Source: Anaerolineaceae bacterium
GTDB taxonomy: Bacteria; Chloroflexota; Anaerolineae; Anaerolineales; Anaerolineaceae
Length of the DNA: 9,792 nucleotides
Direction: 5' to 3'
NCBI GenBank assembly: GCA_028714615.1
Contig: JAQTMA010000152.1
Span: 1-9,792 of the forward strand
The position numbers and the translations under genes are program-made. Within the stretch, counting starts at the first letter, position 1, and each line of letters starts with the position of its first letter. Below are positions 5,651 through 9,792 of the stretch, one piece after another. The notes beneath the pieces were generated by a model. It saw only the letters and a program-made list of their open reading frames with translations, searched no databases and was not told the DNA's origin.

Positions 5651-7309
5651 GTGGAAGCCTCCAAGCCTGGCTTCGTGCGGCGAGTGGTCTGGGGTCTTTG
5701 TACCCTGGCAATGCTCCTCTCCTTTGTGGGATTGGGTGCTTTTGTCGTATTAGCAGCGGTAGGTCCCTTCCACAGCGGAGCAGGGACAGCCTATACCGTC
5801 CAGCGCTGGGCCGAAGTGGGCATGGTGGAATTGGACCGCAGTCCAGGTGGAAAAGCCCACCACCTGTTGGATATCGCCGCTCGCCGGAACCGCGATTTGA
5901 TTGTGCAGCTCGGCTCGCCAACCGAGCAGACGGCTTTTGAGGAACTGGAGCAGAGCGTGGGCCAGGCCGTCCAAGCCGTCACCCAGGCGCCCCCCGATGA
6001 GGCGCTCACCTTGCGGACCCAATTGCTGACCGTGATGGAAGACGTCCTCATTACCCTGCCGAAGGTGCAATCGATGCCAGCACATGACCCGACCGGCTGG
6101 GAGAAGTTCCAGCTTTGGCACGCGGCTGTTCTGCAGCGCGCATTGAATGCCAACTTGCCCCTCGCCAGTCTGACGCAAAGCCAACCCCCTGGCTTGGCGC
6201 CTAGCTTGCCGGCTTCCCCGTGGAAGATTGGCCAGCCCACGCCCACGATACAACCGACCGAGAAAGCCATCGCTGCGCATTTCGTATACTTTCCGGCGGA
6301 CAGTCCAGGCGCCAGGCACGAATTTTACCCGCTCAGCGGGAAGCATCTCGGGCTGGATTGCCAGACCTGCCATACGACTGGCGCTTTTTCCGGCACGCCG
6401 GCGCGCTGCAGCGATTGCCATGCGTCGGTGACCCCTGTCCAACATTATCCTGGGAGCTGCGATACCTGTCACGTGAGCGTTGCCTGGAAGGAAATCCACT
6501 TCGATCACAAAGCCAATCCGACGACCGACTGTTTAACCTGTCACACCCGCAATGCTCCACCCAACCATTTCCAGGGGCAGTGCTCCTTATGCCATACGAT
6601 TTCCGCCTGGCTGCCAGCCACCTTCAACCATACGGCGGTGAAAGCGACCAACTGCGTCGCTTGCCACACGGACAAGCGCCCGGTCGACCATTACTCGGGC
6701 CAATGCTCATTGTGTCACTCCACCCAAAAGTGGAAGCCGGCGCAGTTCGATCATAAAAGCGCCTCAGCCGATGACTGCGCCAGTTGCCATCAGAAGAACA
6801 CGCCGGACAATCATTTCAGCGGTGCTTGTTCGGCCTGCCACGCCACAGATGCCTGGAAACCCGCCCACTTTGACCACGCTGCTGCGGGCGCCACGGATTG
6901 CCAGACCTGCCACACCGTGCAGCGGCCGGCTGGCCATTACAGCGGCCAATGTTCAGCTTGCCATACCCCGAACGCCTGGAATCCGGCCACTTTCAATCAT
7001 GCCGCCGCCAGCGCCACGGACTGCGGTACTTGCCATGCAAGCAATACGCCTGCCAACCATTTCACCTGGCAGTGTTCGGAGTGCCATACCCTCAACGGGT
7101 GGGTACCTGCCGCCTTCAACCATACCTTCCCGATGGATCACAACGGCGCCGGCGGCCAATGCGCCAACTGTCACAAGGCGAACACAAAGGATTGGGCCTG
7201 TACAACCTGCCACGCCCAAAACCAGATCGACTCGAGCCATCAAAGTATCCCGGGCTACGTCAGCAACTGCATGGGATGCCACGCGAATGGCAAGAAACCC
7301 GGCGATTAA
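5651..7309 (+). CDS. Multihaem cytochrome c with 16 CxxCH motifs and tandem two-haem units
   Basis: A GTG start at 5651, with a purine-rich GAAGGGAAGAAG stretch about 9 nt upstream, gives 552 residues. A membrane helix spans about 11-38 after VRR. A haem-free, mainly helical region follows (about 45-220), containing HHLLDIAARRNRDL and EELEQSVGQAVQAV, and it ends in a Pro-rich linker. Its helical pattern faintly recalls DUF5667-like regions, but I do not claim the family. The C-terminal 320 residues hold 16 CxxCH sites with first cysteines at 237, 253, 270, 294, 311, 335, 352, 376, 393, 417, 434, 458, 475, 504, 517 and 540. Each repeat also carries an HF/HY and an F[DN]H histidine, enough for bis-His ligation of both haems. 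It should lie outside the membrane as an elongated electron wire. It shares its C-terminal module with the preceding cytochrome. Confidence 0.93.
   Translation: MEASKPGFVRRVVWGLCTLAMLLSFVGLGAFVVLAAVGPFHSGAGTAYTVQRWAEVGMVELDRSPGGKAHHLLDIAARRNRDLIVQLGSPTEQTAFEELEQSVGQAVQAVTQAPPDEALTLRTQLLTVMEDVLITLPKVQSMPAHDPTGWEKFQLWHAAVLQRALNANLPLASLTQSQPPGLAPSLPASPWKIGQPTPTIQPTEKAIAAHFVYFPADSPGARHEFYPLSGKHLGLDCQTCHTTGAFSGTPARCSDCHASVTPVQHYPGSCDTCHVSVAWKEIHFDHKANPTTDCLTCHTRNAPPNHFQGQCSLCHTISAWLPATFNHTAVKATNCVACHTDKRPVDHYSGQCSLCHSTQKWKPAQFDHKSASADDCASCHQKNTPDNHFSGACSACHATDAWKPAHFDHAAAGATDCQTCHTVQRPAGHYSGQCSACHTPNAWNPATFNHAAASATDCGTCHASNTPANHFTWQCSECHTLNGWVPAAFNHTFPMDHNGAGGQCANCHKANTKDWACTTCHAQNQIDSSHQSIPGYVSNCMGCHANGKKPGD
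6407..7144 (+). repeat. Six in-phase 123-bp coding repeats (41-residue two-haem units)
   Basis: Starting at C253 of the 16-haem cytochrome, six successive units have the form CxxCH-x12-CxxCH-x19, with no insertion or deletion. Odd haem cysteines fall at 253, 294, 335, 376, 417 and 458, and even ones at 270, 311, 352, 393, 434 and 475, exactly 41 apart. Conserved positions in each unit are an H[FY] before the second haem, a Trp (W279, W320, W361, W402, W443, W484) and FDH or FNH. The last unit flows into the C-terminal three-haem cap. The DNA copies have diverged by many substitutions, so the duplications are not recent. Confidence 0.9.
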
Positions 7310-7324
7310 CATCAAGGAAACCCG

Positions 7325-7603
7325 ATGAACATACGAAACATATTCAAACCGGAAGCGACCCGTCACCGGGTCATGACTGACAGCTACATCATGACCAATC
7401 AAGCCCTCTGTGTACAATGTGGAATCTGTTCGTTCAACTGCCCACTCAATATTGACATCCGCCACCATGCCTGGTTAGGGAAGCCGGTGAAAGACAGCCG
7501 GTGCTTAACCTGCGGAGAGTGTATTGCGCGTTGTCCGCGGGGGAGCCTACGGTTTGAGCAAACGCGACTCAACGCAGACAGTTTCGATTCGCAGGCTGAT
7601 TGA
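7325..7603 (+). CDS. Small 2x[4Fe-4S] ferredoxin-like protein
   Basis: This 92-residue protein has two cluster motifs, CVQCGICSFNCP (C29, C32, C35, C39) and CLTCGECIARCP (C60, C63, C66, C70), each with the CxxCxxCxxxCP pattern. The 20-residue insert between them (about 40-59, LNIDIRHHAWLGKPV) is longer than in clostridial ferredoxins and recalls the HdrC/GlpC-type iron-sulfur subunits. There is no signal peptide, so it is cytoplasmic. A good ribosome site, AAGGAAA, lies at 7314-7320. It sits 15 nt after the cytochrome stop and 1 nt before the flavoprotein start, so it is very likely an electron carrier or subunit between the flavoprotein and the membrane b protein. Confidence 0.9.
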   Translation: MNIRNIFKPEATRHRVMTDSYIMTNQALCVQCGICSFNCPLNIDIRHHAWLGKPVKDSRCLTCGECIARCPRGSLRFEQTRLNADSFDSQAD

Positions 7604-7604
7604 G

Positions 7605-8930
7605 ATGCGCCGGTATGTCATCATCGGCACCAGCGTGGCGGGGATCGCCGCTGCCCAGGTCATTCACCAGCAAGATGGCAACAGTCCGGTGATCCTCATT
7701 GGCGACGATCCGGGCGGCTACTATTCACGGCCTGGCATGGCTTACTACTTGACCGGAGAGATGAACGAAAATTTCTTATTCCCGCTGAGCGACGACCAAT
7801 TCCAGGAACTGAAGGCGGAGAGGATCGCGGACCACGTCACTCGCATCCATACGGCTGAATACCGGGTGGAATGCCGTTCGGGCCGCAGTTTTCAATTCGA
7901 CCGGCTGCTCATCGCGACCGGATCAAAAGCCATCCGCCTTCCGGTCCCGGGGATCGATCTGGAAGGGGTGGTAAAGCTGGACGACCTGGAAGATGCCAGG
8001 CAGATTCGCAAGCTGGCGCGCAAAGGCCGGACTGCAGTGGTCGTCGGCGGCGGAATTATTGCGTTGGAATTGGTCGAGGGGCTCTTAGCCCAGGGAGTGC
8101 GGGTACACCTGTTCCTGCTCGGTGACCGCTTTTGGAATACCGTTTTGGAAGAAACAGAAGCACAAATCGTAGAGGAGCGTTTGAGGAAGGAAGGCGTCGA
8201 GATCCACACCCACACTGAGATGATGGAAGTAGTCGGGCGCCGGGGGAAGGTGTCCGAGGTGCTGACCAAAGATGGCCGGCGGTTCAAGGCTGATATCCTG
8301 GCCGTTGCAGTCGGGGTCAGGCCGGCCAAAGAACTGGCGGTGGAATGCGGGATCAAAACCGATCGGGGCATCTTCATCAATCCGTGGATGGAGACCAGCC
8401 AGGCAGATATCTATGCGGCGGGAGACGTGGCGCAGGTGTTCGACCAGGCCAGCGGGAAATGGGTGGTGGAGAGCTTGTGGGTGACTGCCAATTCCCAGGG
8501 GCGCGCGGCCGGGCTGAATATGGCTGGCTTACCGACCCCCTACACACGTGCGCCGGCCATCAACGTCACCCGCATGGCCGGGATGACCACCGCCCTGATC
8601 GGCGCAATCGGGCTGGGGGGTGGGGACGACCTGATCAGCATCACCCACGGTGATAGCGAATCCTGGCGCGACAGCCCAGAGGCGATCGTGAGCCGCATCG
8701 ATTACGACCTCAACCACGTCCGCATCATCATCGGAGAGAAAACGATGATCGGTGCGGTGGTGATGGGCGACCAGGGACTGACCCCCATCCTACGCGATTT
8801 GATCCTGAACCAGGTGGATATTTCCCCGATCCGTTCGGAACTGATGGCAGTGAATGCACCCGTTGGAGACCTGGTTAACCGTTTATTGAAACACTCAAGG
8901 AATGATGGGAACGATGCGCAGCGGGCGTGA
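7605..8930 (+). CDS. FAD/NAD(P)H-dependent oxidoreductase (rubredoxin/nitrite reductase-like flavoprotein)
   Basis: From the ATG at 7605 (sequence TGAGATG, one base after the ferredoxin stop) the protein has 441 residues. An upstream in-frame ATG at 7524 would overlap the ferredoxin gene by 80 nt and precede the Rossmann fold by a non-conserved tail, so it was rejected. The FAD site is YVIIGTSVAGIAAAQ (4-18), LLIATGS lies at 101-107, the NAD(P) site is VVVGGGIIALELVEG (145-159), and the second FAD motif is DIYAAGDVAQ (268-277). The C-terminal part (about 370-410, IIIGEKTMIGAVVMGDQG) resembles the NADH-rubredoxin reductase/NirB-type domain. There is no redox-active CxxC, so it is not a disulfide reductase. 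It probably exchanges electrons between NAD(P)H and the adjacent ferredoxin. It is cytoplasmic. The next gene overlaps its 3' end. Confidence 0.92.
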   Translation: MRRYVIIGTSVAGIAAAQVIHQQDGNSPVILIGDDPGGYYSRPGMAYYLTGEMNENFLFPLSDDQFQELKAERIADHVTRIHTAEYRVECRSGRSFQFDRLLIATGSKAIRLPVPGIDLEGVVKLDDLEDARQIRKLARKGRTAVVVGGGIIALELVEGLLAQGVRVHLFLLGDRFWNTVLEETEAQIVEERLRKEGVEIHTHTEMMEVVGRRGKVSEVLTKDGRRFKADILAVAVGVRPAKELAVECGIKTDRGIFINPWMETSQADIYAAGDVAQVFDQASGKWVVESLWVTANSQGRAAGLNMAGLPTPYTRAPAINVTRMAGMTTALIGAIGLGGGDDLISITHGDSESWRDSPEAIVSRIDYDLNHVRIIIGEKTMIGAVVMGDQGLTPILRDLILNQVDISPIRSELMAVNAPVGDLVNRLLKHSRNDGNDAQRA

Positions 8931-9729
8931 GCTATGGCTATCTCTGGTAGCCATCCTGTTCGTCACCCTGCTCTACGCGTTTGTGACGACAATCCAGGGC
9001 GGATTCCCGAGCGCCAATTCCTTCTTCGGCGAAGCGCTGGGTGTGCTGGGATTTGTGCTCATGCTTCTGACAGAGACGCTGTATTCCCTGCGCAAACGCA
9101 GTCGTAATGCGCGTTGGGGAAGGATCGCTTCCTGGTTCGAGCTGCACATCTTCACCGGACTGGTGGGCCCATATATGGTGCTGCTGCACTCCTCGTGGAA
9201 GTTCAACGGCCTGGCCGGGGTGGTGACGTTACTGATGGTGATCGTGGTTATCAGCGGGTTCGGGGGGCGCTTCATTTATACGGCCGTCCCGCGCAGCGCG
9301 GATGGGGTTGTGCTGGATGCGGAGCAGATCGAAAACCAAATCACCGGCATCGAGGAACAATTGCAGTCCTGGCTGGCAAGCCACCCGGGGACAGTGGGAG
9401 AGATTCCACGCCGGATTGGCGCAACCTCCGCAAACGGCGGGTCGGGAGCAACCCGGGTCTTGGGGCAGCCTTTCTGGTTTGGCCGCGAAAAATTGGCCTG
9501 GTGGCGGGCTATCCGGCACATTGGCGCTCGGGAGCGAGCGCAACTGCGCCAGTTGGAGCGGCTGGTGGAACAAAGGGACCGGCTGCGGCGCCAACTAGGT
9601 TCTTTGGCTGCCATGCGCAGGCTGCTGAGCTACTGGTACATCTTCCATATCCCCATCGGACTGGGGCTCTTCATCCTGGCCTTCCTGCACGCAGGCACCG
9701 CTATTTACTTTACCATCCTGGCGAAGTAA
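8902..9729 (+). CDS. Membrane protein with cytochrome b-like bis-haem histidine pattern
   Basis: I do not recognise a named family. The 275-residue product has hydrophobic helices at about 11-29, 44-60, 80-98, 104-121 and 244-270. A hydrophilic, charged stretch at about 130-240 contains a probable coiled coil (RERAQLRQLERLVEQRDRLR at 210-229). Two helices each carry a histidine pair: H82 and H96 in ELHIFTGLVGPYMVLLHSSW, and H249 and H263 in FHIPIGLGLFILAFLHAGT. Both pairs are 14 residues apart, the layout by which cytochrome b helices hold two stacked haems across a membrane. The product would thus link the cytoplasmic flavoprotein and ferredoxin to the external cytochromes c. The start is uncertain: ATG codons at 8902, 8905 and 8914 are all possible (AAGGA at 8897-8901, GGGAA before 8914). 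All overlap the flavoprotein gene. Confidence 0.75.
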   Translation: MMGTMRSGRELWLSLVAILFVTLLYAFVTTIQGGFPSANSFFGEALGVLGFVLMLLTETLYSLRKRSRNARWGRIASWFELHIFTGLVGPYMVLLHSSWKFNGLAGVVTLLMVIVVISGFGGRFIYTAVPRSADGVVLDAEQIENQITGIEEQLQSWLASHPGTVGEIPRRIGATSANGGSGATRVLGQPFWFGREKLAWWRAIRHIGARERAQLRQLERLVEQRDRLRRQLGSLAAMRRLLSYWYIFHIPIGLGLFILAFLHAGTAIYFTILAK

Positions 9730-9792
9730 GTTGGGCAGGGCTGCTGGCCAGGCTAAGCTGGAACGCCCAATCGCTCGCGCGATCCCAGGATG
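9730..9792. other. Downstream edge, no assignable gene
   Basis: This 63-nt tail after the membrane protein gene has a 6-bp inverted repeat (TTGGGC at 9731-9736 and GCCCAA at 9765-9770) but no T-run, so I do not call a terminator. The final three bases are ATG, and another gene of the operon may begin at or beyond the edge. Nothing supports a specific call. Confidence 0.3.

Noticed and set aside
6407..7144. Regular 123-bp repeats as a possible CRISPR or minisatellite array
   Set aside because: The repeats stay in one reading frame, conserve CxxCH, Trp and His codons, and differ at many silent and non-silent sites. They are protein-domain repeats.
4340..7309. Long open frames overlapping the cytochrome genes in other frames and on the minus strand
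   Set aside because: They arise from GC-rich repetitive Cys/His codons, have no ribosome sites or domain signals, and lie inside strongly supported genes.
7524..7604. Upstream ATG extending the flavoprotein by 27 residues
   Set aside because: It overlaps the ferredoxin gene by 80 nt in another frame and adds no conserved residues. The ATG at 7605 begins right at the Rossmann fold.
9731..9770. Inverted repeat TTGGGC/GCCCAA as an intrinsic terminator
   Set aside because: The arms are only 6 bp, the loop is 28 nt, and no T-run follows.

Overview
The window reads as a moderately GC-rich bacterial chromosome segment. I lean towards Chloroflexota (Anaerolineae-like). The reasons are the stand-alone 5'-3' exonuclease type, the Cache-HAMP-HisKA_3 kinase, the very large cytochromes c with an N-terminal anchor, and the HEPN/MNT pair of a type otherwise common in cyanobacteria. 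This placement is inference from family flavour, not a computed taxonomy. No rRNA, tRNA, CRISPR array or insertion sequence was seen.

Layout. (1) 1-776, minus: 5' part of a 5'-3' exonuclease/flap nuclease gene that runs off the left edge. (2) 893-1767, plus: a two-gene cassette of minimal nucleotidyltransferase (MNT) and HEPN/HepT-like protein, joined by a 4-nt overlap and divergent from the exonuclease. (3) 1753-4178, minus: a two-component system in the order response regulator then sensor kinase, joined by an ATGA overlap. Its 3' end overlaps the HEPN gene tail-to-tail by 15 nt. (4) 4179-4339: a divergent control region with a TATAAT box on each strand, a 14-bp perfect palindrome and a second inverted repeat. 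(5) 4340-9729, plus: five tightly packed genes encoding a 15-haem cytochrome c, a 16-haem cytochrome c, a small 2x[4Fe-4S] ferredoxin, an FAD/NAD(P)H oxidoreductase, and a membrane protein with four histidines spaced like a two-haem cytochrome b.

The main interest is region 5. It has all the parts of a transmembrane redox wire. The flavoprotein would take electrons from NAD(P)H in the cytoplasm, or return them. The ferredoxin would carry them to the membrane, a di-haem b protein would cross it, and two membrane-anchored cytochromes with 31 predicted c haems between them would carry them through the cell wall or to an extracellular acceptor or donor. No catalytic subunit of a known terminal reductase (molybdopterin, NrfA-like, copper) lies in the window, so the wire itself, rather than a substrate enzyme, is what is encoded here. 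The two cytochromes look paralogous: they share both flanks of a C-terminal module, and in the second one the centre of that module has been lengthened by an exact 41-residue, two-haem unit repeated six times.

The divergent two-component system, with an extracytoplasmic Cache-like sensor and a NarL/FixJ-type regulator, is the obvious candidate regulator of the cytochrome operon. The shared intergenic region holds palindromes that could be its operators.
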